DNA of 64,000 nucleotides from Paraburkholderia tuberum STM678 (GCF_902833905.1 NZ_CADFGP010000006.1:62001-126000); one strand, 5' to 3'. Positions 46,430 to 54,753 are shown, counted from the first letter of the stretch. The notes: generated by a model not told the origin, from the letters alone. Made by a program: numbers and translations.

Positions 46430-46750
46430 TCAGGCAAATTGCTCGGCGGGCTGGCCTGCAAGCAGGATCGCCGTGTGGGTCGGTGCAATTGCGGTGTGCT
46501 TCGTCGTTTGGGTCAACGCCGACAGCATCGCGTGGTCGTTGAAGCGGAAGAAGCACAAAAGCTGGTCGGAAGCGGCCAGCTTGACGATTTGCGCGAGCGA
46601 CAGCCCGGCAAGCAAGTCAGCCAGTTCCGATGACAGTCCCAGCCGGAACATTCCGACCGGTTTGTCCTCGCGCAACATGCGTTGCGCGAGCATGATGTAA
46701 GACAAGTTGATCTCGCGGATTGAATCCAGCGTCTCGCTGCTACGGTCCAT
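46430..46750 (-). CDS. flhD: Flagellar master regulator subunit FlhD
   Basis: Predicted 106 residues, helical, with the conserved start SSETLDSIREINLSYIMLAQRML and the middle DKPVGMFRLGLSSELADLLAGLS. It ends 14 bases before flhC. The long gene-free region upstream is the likely control region. Confidence 0.95.
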   Translation of the reverse strand: MDRSSETLDSIREINLSYIMLAQRMLREDKPVGMFRLGLSSELADLLAGLSLAQIVKLAASDQLLCFFRFNDHAMLSALTQTTKHTAIAPTHTAILLAGQPAEQFA

Positions 46751-47491
46751 TTTGTCTGTTTCCGAAGCCCCGAATTACTATGTCGGCTTTGCGCCGTTAT
46801 GTCTTTTCTGCCTCGCCGGCAACGTGGCCTCCGGCTATATGTTGCTACCTGCTACAGACAGCGAACATTTGATACAAGACGTTACATTTCGTAACAGCTC
46901 GGACGAATTGTATGAAGGCTAAAACCAGAAATCAACCCTTCTCAAAAAAATATCTCAAAAAACTACATCATTTTTCGGTAAGTTTTTCACGCCATTGTAA
47001 TGAATGATGCCAAGTGAATTTATAGCCTTTTGACACTGGCTTCTAATCCATGAAAACCCTTGCTGGATGGGAAGTCTGCGCGATTGTCAGAGGCGTGCGT
47101 CCGCACCGCGCGGCGATCGGTAAACTTGTTTTGGATTAGAAAGGAACAGATAGCGATGGAATATACGGTAATAAATACTCGTGCTGGGCGGCGCGTGAGG
47201 GGCGGATGGAGCCTGTAACCGTATGAAGCGTCCCCCGTTACAAACTACGCAAACGAGGGCCGGATTTGTAACGGCTCGATGAGGAAGGGCAGCCGGTCTG
47301 TCGCACGCGTTCGACCCCGAGACCGAACAGCGGTCGCAGACGCGTACCGATCACGTTGCGCACGGAGGCTGCGAGAAGCCAGTGCCGTGCAGGCTGTCTG
47401 ACACGATGTCGGTGCGATAGGACGACATTACAACGTTGACGAGGGGCCGGGAATGGCCGCAAGGAGGCGTCGTCAATGATTCCCGGGGGCG
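46751..47491. other. Long gene-free control region upstream of flhD
   Basis: About 740 bases with no convincing gene. The part nearest flhD (about 46,900-47,050) is AT-rich against the surrounding GC-rich DNA, with A and T runs around 46940-47010. This is the place expected for flhDC promoters and for silencers such as H-NS-type proteins. I could not define a single promoter with confidence. Confidence 0.55.
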
Positions 47492-48028
47492 CTACGCGAG
47501 GAATCGCGCCATCAGATCCTCGTCATGGAACACCCCGTCGACGTTCAAGGCGCCGACTTCGCACCCATATTTGCGAAAGCCGAGCGATTCATACAGCCTG
47601 CGCGCCACGTCGTTGCGGCTACCCACGGTTAGCTGCACCTGTCGCAAACCGTCGACGCGCGCCGCGCGCGTCAGCAACTCGCCGAGCAGCGCGCGCCCGA
47701 CCCCACGACCAGCCGCTTCCTGTGCGACATACATGCCGACCACGTTCGCCTTGTGCCGCTCCTTGTGGGCTTTATTACGCAGCAGACCGACGACGCCGAT
47801 CAGCGGAGCGTCGGCCGACGCATACGCGCCAAGCAGAAACGTACCTTCCGTCTCCGAGCCCTGCAGTGTCGCGTCATGCTGCCCGGCGCCTTTCGCCAGC
47901 GCTTCGTCGTGGCTTTGTCCGAACGAAGCGGGGTGCGCCTTCAGCCCGCGCAGACGAAGCTGGAAATAGGCGTCCCGGTCGGCGGGTCCGAGTTGGCGGA
48001 TCAACAGGGTGTCGGCGTTGACGGACAT
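47492..48028 (-). CDS. GNAT-family N-acetyltransferase
   Basis: The start at 48028 (MSVNADTLLIRQLGPADRDAYFQLRLRGL) is the family-typical beginning; a longer open frame runs into the upstream regulator gene. The 178 residues have the acetyl-CoA loop (VVGMYVAQEAAGRGVGRALLGELL) and the late RLYESLGFRKYG. Acyl acceptor unknown. It begins 41 bases after the XRE regulator gene, probably one transcript. Confidence 0.88.
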   Translation of the reverse strand: MSVNADTLLIRQLGPADRDAYFQLRLRGLKAHPASFGQSHDEALAKGAGQHDATLQGSETEGTFLLGAYASADAPLIGVVGLLRNKAHKERHKANVVGMYVAQEAAGRGVGRALLGELLTRAARVDGLRQVQLTVGSRNDVARRLYESLGFRKYGCEVGALNVDGVFHDEDLMARFLA

Positions 48029-48069
48029 CTCACTTATTCGTGGCGAGTGGAGTGGAGGTACGCGAGCGG

Positions 48070-48918
48070 CTAGCCGCGCTGGTGTTCGGCAAATTCGCGC
48101 AGCGCCGACGCGGTTTGCTGATCCGCCGGAAAGAACGCCTCGATGGCGAGTTCCGACAGCGTAACGTCCACGGGCGTGCCGAACACCGTGGTGGTGCTGA
48201 AAAACGACAGCACGCCAAGCGGCGTACGCAGCCGCAATGGCACGGCGATCTGGTTGAGGACTGCATCGTCCAGCGTCGAGGCGTCTGCGTCCGGCGGCGC
48301 GGGGTAGCCGGCCAGTTCGTCGCGCAGTGCGCTCAGCGTGTCGTCGCCGCTGACGTCGATCTGCCGTTGCAGGCGGCCCAGCACATGCTCGCGCCACGCA
48401 TGCCAGTTGACGATCGACGCCGCAATGCCTTGCGGATGCAGACTCAGGCGCAGTGCGTTGACCGGTGGCTTCAACAGTTCGGGACTCGCGCCGCTCAACA
48501 ACGGCGCAATCGCATTGTTGGTCGCGACGATGGTCCAGTGCCGGTCGATCGCGAGGGCCGGGTAGGGCTCATGTCCTTTGAGCACCAGTTCGACGGCTTC
48601 GCGCGCGGCGGCGAGCTGCGGGTCGGAGAGGGCACGTTCGCGAAACAGCGGCGCGTAACCGGCCGCGACGAGCAGAGCATTGCGCGCGCGCAACGGCACG
48701 TCGAGGCGCTCGGCGAGATGCATGACCATTTCCCGGCTCGGTAGCGCGCGCCCCGATTCGACAAAACTCAGATGGCGGGTCGAAATGTCAGCCTCCGTGG
48801 CGAGCAGCAACTGACTCATGCGCCGCCGCTGACGCCATTCGCGGAGAAGTTCGCCGACCGCCCGAGTGCCGATCGGCGCGGATGATGGAGCCGCTTGTGC
48901 AATAGAGAGTGTGTTCAT
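48070..48918 (-). CDS. XRE-family regulator with MmyB-like ligand-binding domain
   Basis: I favour the Met at 48918; a Met at 48945 is possible. Residues about 20-80 form an XRE helix-turn-helix (LREWRQRRRMSQLLLATEADISTRHLSFVESGRALPSREM). The remaining 200 residues are the MmyB-like domain (YPALAIDRHWTIVATNNAIAPLLSG), which in structural homologues binds fatty acids. A perfect palindrome at 48953 just upstream may be its operator. Confidence 0.85.
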   Translation of the reverse strand: MNTLSIAQAAPSSAPIGTRAVGELLREWRQRRRMSQLLLATEADISTRHLSFVESGRALPSREMVMHLAERLDVPLRARNALLVAAGYAPLFRERALSDPQLAAAREAVELVLKGHEPYPALAIDRHWTIVATNNAIAPLLSGASPELLKPPVNALRLSLHPQGIAASIVNWHAWREHVLGRLQRQIDVSGDDTLSALRDELAGYPAPPDADASTLDDAVLNQIAVPLRLRTPLGVLSFFSTTTVFGTPVDVTLSELAIEAFFPADQQTASALREFAEHQRG

Positions 48919-48952
48919 GCCACCGATCATAGTCAAAGCGTGCAAGCAATCG

Positions 48953-48969
48953 ATTACCTGAGAGGTAAT
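48953..48969. promoter_or_regulatory. 17-bp palindrome upstream of the XRE regulator
   Basis: ATTACCTGAGAGGTAAT has perfect 7-bp arms around GAG and lies 35 bases before the Met at 48918. A near copy in inverted orientation lies at 49864-49880. The likely binder is the XRE regulator itself. Confidence 0.6.
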
Positions 48970-49006
48970 GCTCCGCCAATTTCAGTCAACGAGACGCGTG
49001 CCCGGC

Positions 49007-49309
49007 TCAGGCGGGAGCCAGGCGCAACGGCACGGCGGTGAATTTGACGCCGATCGCACTCGCCAGTTTGAGGACCGTGTCCATGCGTGGCTTGGAGCCG
49101 GGCGCGAGTGTCTTGTAGAGGCTTTCGCGGCCCAGGCCCGCTGCCGCGGCGATCTTCGTGATGCCGCGTGCCTTGGCGATATCCGCGATGGCGGCGAGCA
49201 GCAGATCGGAGTCGCCTTCGTCGAGGGCGGCGTTCAGATAGGCCGCGACCATTTCGTCGTTGTCGAGGTACTTCGATGCATCGAAGCGTGCCGTTTTGAT
49301 CTTGCTCAT
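49007..49309 (-). CDS. HigA-type antitoxin (addiction module antidote protein)
   Basis: The start at 49309 has a ribosome site (aaagga) and overlaps the toxin stop by 4 bases (ATGA). The 100 residues have an N-terminal DASKYLDNDEMVAAYLNAAL segment and a helix-turn-helix (ITKIAAAAGLGRESLYKTL), as in the putative addiction-module antidote family. It should neutralise the toxin and autoregulate the pair. Toxin-first order is typical of higBA. Confidence 0.88.
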   Translation of the reverse strand: MSKIKTARFDASKYLDNDEMVAAYLNAALDEGDSDLLLAAIADIAKARGITKIAAAAGLGRESLYKTLAPGSKPRMDTVLKLASAIGVKFTAVPLRLAPA

Positions 49310-49611
49310 GACCGTTCCTTTCTGATGGTTGTCCACATTGCTCCGGCATGCCTGATATCCGCCTGCTGCGTGGACTTGTTACCCCCGCAGAGCAGCAGAT
49401 ACATCATGCGTTCCTCGCGCGCGTAGTAGACCCGGTAACCCGGCCCGCAATCGATGCGCATCTCGAACACGCCGTTTTCCAGCAACTTCGCGTCGCCGAA
49501 AAGCCCGCGTTCCGCGCGGCGGATCCGCACGAGAATTTGCGCCTTCGCCTTGAGGTCGGTGAGGCCGTGAAGCCAACGGTCGAACTCTTCGGTGCGGTTG
49601 ATCGTGTACAC
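49306..49611 (-). CDS. RelE/HigB-type toxin (addiction module killer protein)
   Basis: The GTG at 49611 gives a 101-residue product starting VYTINRTEEFDRWLHGL, the normal family start. Longer frames from 49758 exist, but the promoter at 49636-49664 would start transcription after them. RelE-fold features are LKAKAQILVRIRRAERGLFGDAK and FEMRIDCGPGYRVYYARE, with the basic and Tyr residues of the active site. Probably a ribosome-associated mRNA endonuclease. Encoded directly before its antitoxin. Confidence 0.87.
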   Translation of the reverse strand: MYTINRTEEFDRWLHGLTDLKAKAQILVRIRRAERGLFGDAKLLENGVFEMRIDCGPGYRVYYAREERMMYLLLCGGNKSTQQADIRHAGAMWTTIRKERS

Positions 49612-49635
49612 GCGCGGTGTTTCGATCTGCGGATG

Positions 49636-49664
49636 ATTGTATCTCCGGGGATACGGTCGTGCAA
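49636..49664 (-). promoter_or_regulatory. Promoter of the toxin-antitoxin pair
   Basis: On the minus strand TTGCAC (49659-49664) and TACAAT (49636-49641) are separated by exactly 17 bases. The predicted start near 49630 leaves a leader of about 18 bases before the GTG at 49611, which decides the toxin start. Confidence 0.7.
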
Positions 49665-49863
49665 GCGAGAAAAGCGTCTCGATAAAGCGGTCCAAGCGGC
49701 CCTCCTGTTCATTGCATTGCCCGCCTCGCGATGTCGTCGGCGGGCTTCGATGAGTCACTTGAGGTTAGCGGTGCGAAGGTTTTTTGACGACTCGGCCGAA
49801 TGACCTATTTGGCGAGAAAAACAGTGAAAAGCGCTGCGTGACAGCGAAGGCTGCATCCGCTTG

Positions 49864-49880
49864 ATTACCTCTCACGTAAT
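49864..49880. promoter_or_regulatory. Second near-copy of the 17-bp palindrome
   Basis: Read on the minus strand this is ATTACGTGAGAGGTAAT, one mismatch from the palindrome at 48953; the shared block extends to 19 of 20 bases (CGATTAC...GGTAAT). It lies between the toxin-antitoxin promoter and the prophage integrase, close to the presumed host-phage boundary. Confidence 0.55.
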
Positions 49881-49913
49881 CGAGTTGGCCGGAAACGCCC
49901 GCCCCAGCTAGAG

Positions 49914-49946
49914 CGTCTGGAATTCGTCTGTAATTCGTCTGGAATT
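49914..49946. repeat. Three tandem 11-bp repeats beside int, candidate Int arm sites
   Basis: CGTCTGGAATT, CGTCTGTAATT and CGTCTGGAATT lie end to end at 49914-49946, directly after the int stop codon. Lambda attP has three closely spaced P' arm sites next to its core. The encoded integrase has a lambda-type arm-binding domain, so these are good candidates. Confidence 0.55.
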
Positions 49947-49947
49947 T

Positions 49948-51063
49948 TTAGCCGGCTAGCTTCACCTCGACCCATTCGGCGCCCCGCACGTCTCGGTACA
50001 TCGCGGTCATGCTGGCGCTCTTGTGTCCGAGGATCGCCTGCGCGAAATCGGGACCGTATTGCTCGGTATAGAGTCGCGCGGCGAGACTGCGCAGCTCGTG
50101 GAAGGTGGCCGGCATCTTGCCTTCCTCCCACGTAACTTCGGCCGCGTCTCGAGCCCGCGCGAAAGCCCGAGTCAGCGAGTTGACCTCCAGCGCGTCGCCG
50201 GGCTTCCGGTGTCCATGTCGCCTCACGTGATGGAGCATCGACTTCGATATGACGGCGTCGCGGCAGCGCTTGATCACATCATCGAGCGATAGCCCGAGCA
50301 CATCGATGCGGACTCCGACGGGGATGCGCAGCTTGACCCCGGTCTTCCTCTGGGTCACAAACAGGAACCCGTCTTTCACGTCCGAAAACAGCATTGGGGC
50401 AACATCCTCGCGGCGCTGCGCGGTCAGAAGCGCAAGTTCGATGCTGCGGGCCGCCCACGGGACGTCCTTTAGCGCGACGGCGTAGATTTCCCGGAACTGG
50501 TCCAACGTCAGGCGGGAGCGCTCGACCTCGGAGTCTGGAGCACGAGTAACGGTGACAGGGTTCTTCCCGGTTTCAATGAGGCCGCGCGTCTCTGCCTCGC
50601 GCATCATGTCCGCGAGCGTCTTTCGAATCAGCTTGGCCATTTGGGCGCCACGGGTTGTGATGGCGGCCTGGATGAAATCGGAGACCTCGGCTGTTTCGAT
50701 CTCCCGGAGATGCTTGCCGACGAACGGCGCGGTGCGCACTGCGCGAATGCCCGATTTCACTGTTTTGATCGTCGCCGGCGTTCCCTTGCGTGTGTCGATG
50801 TAGATCTGCTCGTATTCAGTGGCCCACACGTCCAGCGTTCTGCCTGCAGGCTCCAATATCTTCTGCGCGAGCGACATGTTCCCGCGACGCTTCTCAACCG
50901 CGAGGTTTGCGGCGCGCGCCTCGGCAAACGCGCGCGCCTGATCGTGGCCAAGGCCATAGTCCTGCTTTGTGTCGGGGTCGCGCCAGTAAAAGTACCCGGC
51001 GCCGTTCTGATTCAGATGGTTCGGCCAGTTGCGCCGCTTTGCTTCGCGTCGCCTAGCCGCCAT
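49948..51063 (-). CDS. int: Lambda-type phage integrase (tyrosine recombinase with arm-binding domain)
   Basis: The start at 51063 (MAARRREAKRRNWPNHLNQN) fits lambda Int; a longer open frame covers xis. The first 65 residues (GAGYFYWRDPDTKQDYGLGHDQARAF) are the arm-type DNA-binding domain. Catalytic residues: Arg in LTAQRREDVAPM, His/Arg in FHELRSLAARL, His in ILGHKS, nucleophile Tyr in MTAMYRD. Length 371 residues. It overlaps xis by 11 bases, as int and xis do in lambda. Confidence 0.92.
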   Translation of the reverse strand: MAARRREAKRRNWPNHLNQNGAGYFYWRDPDTKQDYGLGHDQARAFAEARAANLAVEKRRGNMSLAQKILEPAGRTLDVWATEYEQIYIDTRKGTPATIKTVKSGIRAVRTAPFVGKHLREIETAEVSDFIQAAITTRGAQMAKLIRKTLADMMREAETRGLIETGKNPVTVTRAPDSEVERSRLTLDQFREIYAVALKDVPWAARSIELALLTAQRREDVAPMLFSDVKDGFLFVTQRKTGVKLRIPVGVRIDVLGLSLDDVIKRCRDAVISKSMLHHVRRHGHRKPGDALEVNSLTRAFARARDAAEVTWEEGKMPATFHELRSLAARLYTEQYGPDFAQAILGHKSASMTAMYRDVRGAEWVEVKLAG

Positions 51064-51274
51064 TGCCGAGCCTCCGCGACATCTCGCCGGCGTCATCGTA
51101 GTAGACGGCGTTCGGCTCGACGAAATAGCGGCCGCCGCACTTGATAGGTTGCGGGACGATGCGGCCATTGCGTCGCCAGTTGAGCAGCGTGTTTCGGTGG
51201 GGCTTGGCGTCACCAAACATGCGCTCGGCCCACGCTTCCAGCGTCATCAATTTGGGCAATTCGATCACCTTCAT
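51053..51274 (-). CDS. xis: Lambda Xis-like excisionase
   Basis: I chose the Met at 51274 (MKVIELPKLMTLEAWAERMF). The 73 residues resemble lambda Xis: a winged-helix start (LEAWAERMFGDAKPHRNTLLNWRRNGRIVPQPIKCGGRYFV), then a short tail. It directs excision by Int. Its end overlaps int. Confidence 0.85.
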   Translation of the reverse strand: MKVIELPKLMTLEAWAERMFGDAKPHRNTLLNWRRNGRIVPQPIKCGGRYFVEPNAVYYDDAGEMSRRLGNGG

Positions 51275-51398
51275 TTCACACCTCACTGATTGCGCGTGAA
51301 CTATCACTCATGCTGATCGCTGTCTCTGGAACTTCGACTTTTCTCTCCCGTCTGGGGCTATTATTTATTCCTCTCATGCAAAACTGGGTGGAAGGAAA

Positions 51399-51629
51399 AT
51401 GCAAACACAACAGCAGCGCGACGAGTTTCAGGCGGCACCTAAAGCTCTTACTGAGATCAAGAAGCGGCGCCAAGCCGCATGGCTGGCCTTTCATCGAGGT
51501 GAAATCAATCGACAGCAGCTTGATGCGCAAACAGCAGAATTCATTCGCGCGCACCAGCGGTGTGTAGACGCCGCGGTGCCTTTTTGTGGTTGGGGCAGCA
51601 ATCTCGAAACGTGGCCCTGGCAGCGTTGA
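51399..51629 (+). CDS. Small phage protein, 76 aa
   Basis: The ATG at 51399 has a good ribosome site (ggaagga). The product is charged and helical (DEFQAAPKALTEIKKRRQAAWLAFHRGE), ending in an aromatic stretch. It is on the strand opposite to its neighbours between xis and the DUF4031 gene. I recognise no family. Confidence 0.5.
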   Translation: MQTQQQRDEFQAAPKALTEIKKRRQAAWLAFHRGEINRQQLDAQTAEFIRAHQRCVDAAVPFCGWGSNLETWPWQR

Positions 51630-51652
51630 AATCGGCCATGTCGTGTTAGCCA

Positions 51653-51931
51653 TCACAGCTTCTCCTGATTCTGAGCAAGAGCGCGCTTTCTTTGGATTAG
51701 GTCCGCGAGGCCGCGGCGATCGATCTCAATTGCGCCAAAGTTCACGGCATGCGCGCGCTTGGACAGGCAAATGTCGTAGTGGCTGTGCGACGTCCCCGGC
51801 TTCTGATGCCATTTGCGGGCGACGCCGATGCGAGCGGCCATCGCGTGCAATTCCTCGTCAGTGTCCGCGACCATGTGACACATCACCATGCGGCCGAAGT
51901 TGGCGCGCATGTCGTCGACGTAGACCGTCAT
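51653..51931 (-). CDS. DUF4031 phage protein
   Basis: Predicted 92 residues beginning MTVYVDDMRANFGRMVMCHM, with HMVADTDEELHAMAARIG and HSHYDICLSKRAHAV; this is the DUF4031 pattern, common in phages and of unknown function. The conserved Asp and His residues could be a metal site. It overlaps the upstream gene by 4 bases (ATGA). Confidence 0.82.
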   Translation of the reverse strand: MTVYVDDMRANFGRMVMCHMVADTDEELHAMAARIGVARKWHQKPGTSHSHYDICLSKRAHAVNFGAIEIDRRGLADLIQRKRALAQNQEKL

Positions 51932-52860
51932 GCCTTATCTCCCTTCTCTGCGGATGCCGCGATAGCAGCGTCGAGACTCGCCTTGTCAAAATATTCGACA
52001 CCGCGAAAGCAGATCGGTAGGCCGGAGTCGAAGAACGCTCGATACCGCTCCGCATCCCTGCGAACCTCGCCAATGAATCCCACAAGCTCATCCCTCTCGC
52101 GCTCTCCGTTATCTCCGCAAGCCGCGCGGATCTCGCATAGCAGCACGGAAAGATGGTCGGAGTCGTCGGCGTCCCTGATCTGCGCCCCATCTTGGGTGAA
52201 CCCTTCCACCGTCACCTGACGCTTGCGCTCGGCCAGCACGTCGCGCGCCGCTTCCGACACCCCCTCGTCGCTGGCGCGCGGATGGGCATAGCCGCATGTG
52301 TCGGCCTCCCAAAGACATGTACCGCATGCAGTTGGGCCTTTCATGACTTCACCACACTGCGGGCAGTGAAAATCGCCGTTAGTCATTGGCGCTGCATCGC
52401 TGGCGCGCGGAAGGGGCCTGACAGTAGATGCGGCGCGGGTTATGAAGTGGTAGGCTTCTATTGCCCATGCGTTGAGCTTGTCCACGTCATCCGGCCCGTA
52501 GTTGCTCATGTTCAGTTCGATGTGATCGGCCAACAACGCCGCCCGCTCGTCGCTCACAGTCGCGGCAGAGCGAGGGATAGGGGCGGCGGCGAGCTCGTCT
52601 ATCTGGTCTTTGTGGTCGAGGAAGCAGCGGTACGCGCCTTCGGTGAAACCGAGTTCGATCATCGCTGCGATGCGCGTGGCTCGCTCGGCGGCGTCGGGCA
52701 CCTCGGAAATGCGCTGCGCCATCTCGGTCAGGCGAATTTCGGCGGCCCATAGGCCAGCCATCGTTTCGAGCGCTGCGAGCCCTTTGTCGAGTGCTCGACG
52801 TTGGTTTGGCGTCATCTGTTCGAGCATTTCATCGCCCGCAGGTTGGTTGAGGGTGGTCAT
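51928..52860 (-). CDS. Phage protein with zinc-ribbon-like centre, 310 aa
   Basis: Soluble and helical. Residues about 165-190 hold four closely spaced cysteines (FHCPQCGEVM, ACGTCLWEADTC) that look like a zinc ribbon. The C-terminal part begins LAERKRQVTVEGFTQDGAQ, a segment seen in Ea22/Ead-like proteins of lambdoid phage leftward operons. Such proteins are mosaic and of unknown role. Confidence 0.65.
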   Translation of the reverse strand: MTTLNQPAGDEMLEQMTPNQRRALDKGLAALETMAGLWAAEIRLTEMAQRISEVPDAAERATRIAAMIELGFTEGAYRCFLDHKDQIDELAAAPIPRSAATVSDERAALLADHIELNMSNYGPDDVDKLNAWAIEAYHFITRAASTVRPLPRASDAAPMTNGDFHCPQCGEVMKGPTACGTCLWEADTCGYAHPRASDEGVSEAARDVLAERKRQVTVEGFTQDGAQIRDADDSDHLSVLLCEIRAACGDNGERERDELVGFIGEVRRDAERYRAFFDSGLPICFRGVEYFDKASLDAAIAASAEKGDKA

Positions 52861-52872
52861 TTCAGGGGTCCT

Positions 52873-53700
52873 TTAGGCGGTGGCTAATGCGTGATCGCGC
52901 GGCACCTTGAAACCGGACGCCTTAGCATGACCACCGCCGCCGTAGTGTTTGGCGATCTCAGACACGTCGATACCATCGTCAGTGGATCGCAGGCTGAAGG
53001 TTCGGCCCTCGGCCGTGTCCCAGTAGCAAGCGGCGAAGGCTTCACCCTGGGCCATGAGGTGGCCGGCGTCGCTCGACATGGTGTAGGGTAGGCTCGCAAC
53101 TGGCACGTCGTAACCGGCGATCACCACGCGGCGCTTACAAACCTTCACCAGCTCGGCAATATCCTTGTGATGCTTCCGCTCGATCGCGGCGCCCGCGGCC
53201 GTCATCTTCACGAGTTCAGCCTGATCTGCGCCCATGAGGCGATCCCATAGTTCGAATGTGTATTCGTGGGAGAAGACGAACGCCTGAATCTCCCTGGTGC
53301 CGGCAAGCTTGAATCGCCAGAGGTCGCGGTCCTCGACGTGTCCGAGCAGCAGGGGGCGATCTTGACCGTCGAACAGGAAATCCCACGCAAGCGTCGCGCC
53401 GCTGCGATTCAGATCGGTATAGGTGAACAACCCCGGCAGGTCGGCCAAGTCCTCGATCGCCGTCTTGTGGTGGTCGACCAGTGTCACGCGCAGCGCGCTT
53501 TGCACCATCGCCTTGACGACTTCGCGCTTGTAACTGAAGTCGACCAGATAGACGACGCGGCCGGCGACGTCGGGCGGATCTTTCTGATAGACGCCAGCGA
53601 CGTACTCCGCGTCATTGCCGTATTTCTTCCAGAAGCACCATGCGCCGCTGAAGCCGTCTGCGCAGTTTCCGTGGTAGATCACAAGTGGTTTGTTGTTCAT
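52873..53700 (-). CDS. DHH-family phosphoesterase
   Basis: The Met at 53700 (MNNKPLVIYHGNCADGFSGAW) puts the first catalytic motif at the N-terminus. The DHH motif is in VTLVDHHKT and the DHHA1 glycine motif near the end is GGGGHAKASGF. DHH/DHHA1 enzymes cleave oligonucleotides, cyclic dinucleotides or pAp-type molecules with Mn2+. The 275-residue length matches phage-borne members. A phage enzyme of this type could act on host nucleotide signals; that is conjecture. Confidence 0.85.
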   Translation of the reverse strand: MNNKPLVIYHGNCADGFSGAWCFWKKYGNDAEYVAGVYQKDPPDVAGRVVYLVDFSYKREVVKAMVQSALRVTLVDHHKTAIEDLADLPGLFTYTDLNRSGATLAWDFLFDGQDRPLLLGHVEDRDLWRFKLAGTREIQAFVFSHEYTFELWDRLMGADQAELVKMTAAGAAIERKHHKDIAELVKVCKRRVVIAGYDVPVASLPYTMSSDAGHLMAQGEAFAACYWDTAEGRTFSLRSTDDGIDVSEIAKHYGGGGHAKASGFKVPRDHALATA

Positions 53701-53707
53701 GTTTGCC

Positions 53708-53917
53708 TCAAATTTCGCCGTTATCAAACCATCGTCCAGACTTTCCGCAGATCGATGGCATTCGCGTTTCGTCTTCGCCGCCAAACGCACGGTGGGATTC
53801 GGCAAGGCTGAAGACTGGGTATTCGCCAAAAAGGTCGGCCCGGAGATTTTTCGGATGCCGGCACTTTGGGTATTCGCCTCTCGTGCTGTGGATGCAATCC
53901 GAGCAATGTCGTTTCAT
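53708..53917 (-). CDS. Cysteine-rich small phage protein, 69 aa
   Basis: The Met at 53917 (MKRHCSDCIHSTRGEYPKC) has a ribosome site (aaagg). Cys pairs CSDC and KCRHP near the N-terminus and one Cys late suggest a metal knuckle. It ends 7 bases before the DHH gene and is part of the leftward operon. Function unknown. Confidence 0.65.
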   Translation of the reverse strand: MKRHCSDCIHSTRGEYPKCRHPKNLRADLFGEYPVFSLAESHRAFGGEDETRMPSICGKSGRWFDNGEI

Positions 53918-53937
53918 AAGTCGACCTTTGGGCGGGA

Positions 53938-54033
53938 CTATTTGCGCTTCGATCGCTCTTGAAGAATCGCCAGACCTACGCCCGCCAGCGCAGCGCCTAA
54001 TATGGCGAGAGCGATTAATCCGTAGGTTTCCAA
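53938..54033 (-). CDS. 31-residue single-helix membrane peptide
   Basis: A TTG codon directly follows the TGA of the upstream gene. The frame gives one strongly hydrophobic helix (YGLIALAILGAALAGVGLAI) and a basic tail (ERSKRK), a normal inner-membrane topology. No separate ribosome site is seen, so translation would be coupled. Confidence 0.45.
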   Translation of the reverse strand: METYGLIALAILGAALAGVGLAILQERSKRK

Positions 54034-54753
54034 TCAGGAGACTCGCTTGAACTCGACGACCCAGACCCAAGGGTTGGCGTCCCACGATTCAGGCCCGTTG
54101 ATTGAGTCCCACAGACAGTGAAACGAGCTTCGCGGCGAATAGGTGCCGTCTACGCCGCTGCGGCCGTAGGTTTTCCAGAATCCGCTTGGCGTCTTGCCGA
54201 TACCTTCAGCAATCGCGTCGGTCTCGCGGATGTCTTGCAAGCGCTCGACGCGCACGCCGGTTACCTCGAGCGTGATGCGCGATGCCCAGCGAGGCATGTG
54301 CATAGACGCACGAATGCGACCGGCGGTTACCTCGCGCCCCGGAGGTGTGCCGACCCATCCCCAATCGCGCTGCGCGCCGTCAGCGTCGAACTGGATCGGG
54401 GCCCATGCCGTCTTGTATCCGGCGTCGAGACAGCGCTCGCCAACGCGCGCCGGGCTGTCTGCGTCGAAATCGCTCGTGAAGCGAAACGACTCGCGCACCC
54501 ACAGACGATCACCTGGCTCGCCGTATGGGCATTTGCTTCCCCATTCGCCGTCGTCGCTGTACGCGCCGAATATTTCAGCGCCGGGCTGTTCTTCGCCGCG
54601 ACGGTCAATTACTGTCGGGTGGTATCGAGAGAGGCGAATCGGGGCAACGTCGGCAGCTGGCTGGTTCTTAACCACACGGCGCGTCTGCGTCTTGCTGCCG
54701 TCGAGCAAAGCGCGCACCATCGGGCCGCTGAAAAGGATCGGGCGTTCTTTCAC
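54034..54753 (-). CDS. ASCH-like phage protein
   Basis: The GTG at 54753 gives VKERPILFSGPMVRALLDG, the usual start of this phage family; the long open frame further upstream is out of character. The 239 residues have KTQTRRVVKNQP, CPYGEPGDRLWVRESF and ITLEVTGVRVERLQDI, the ASCH-type fold often labelled phage morphogenetic protein. ASCH domains bind RNA or modified nucleosides. It overlaps the upstream gene by 4 bases. Confidence 0.75.
   Translation of the reverse strand: MKERPILFSGPMVRALLDGSKTQTRRVVKNQPAADVAPIRLSRYHPTVIDRRGEEQPGAEIFGAYSDDGEWGSKCPYGEPGDRLWVRESFRFTSDFDADSPARVGERCLDAGYKTAWAPIQFDADGAQRDWGWVGTPPGREVTAGRIRASMHMPRWASRITLEVTGVRVERLQDIRETDAIAEGIGKTPSGFWKTYGRSGVDGTYSPRSSFHCLWDSINGPESWDANPWVWVVEFKRVS

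Noticed and set aside
47476..48021. 181-codon plus-strand frame opposite the GNAT gene
   Set aside because: Antisense to a clear acetyltransferase, very rich in Arg and Ala, no motif.
49861..49947. tRNA gene as the prophage attachment site
   Set aside because: I could not fold a cloverleaf or find a 3' CCA-type end in the interval beside int.
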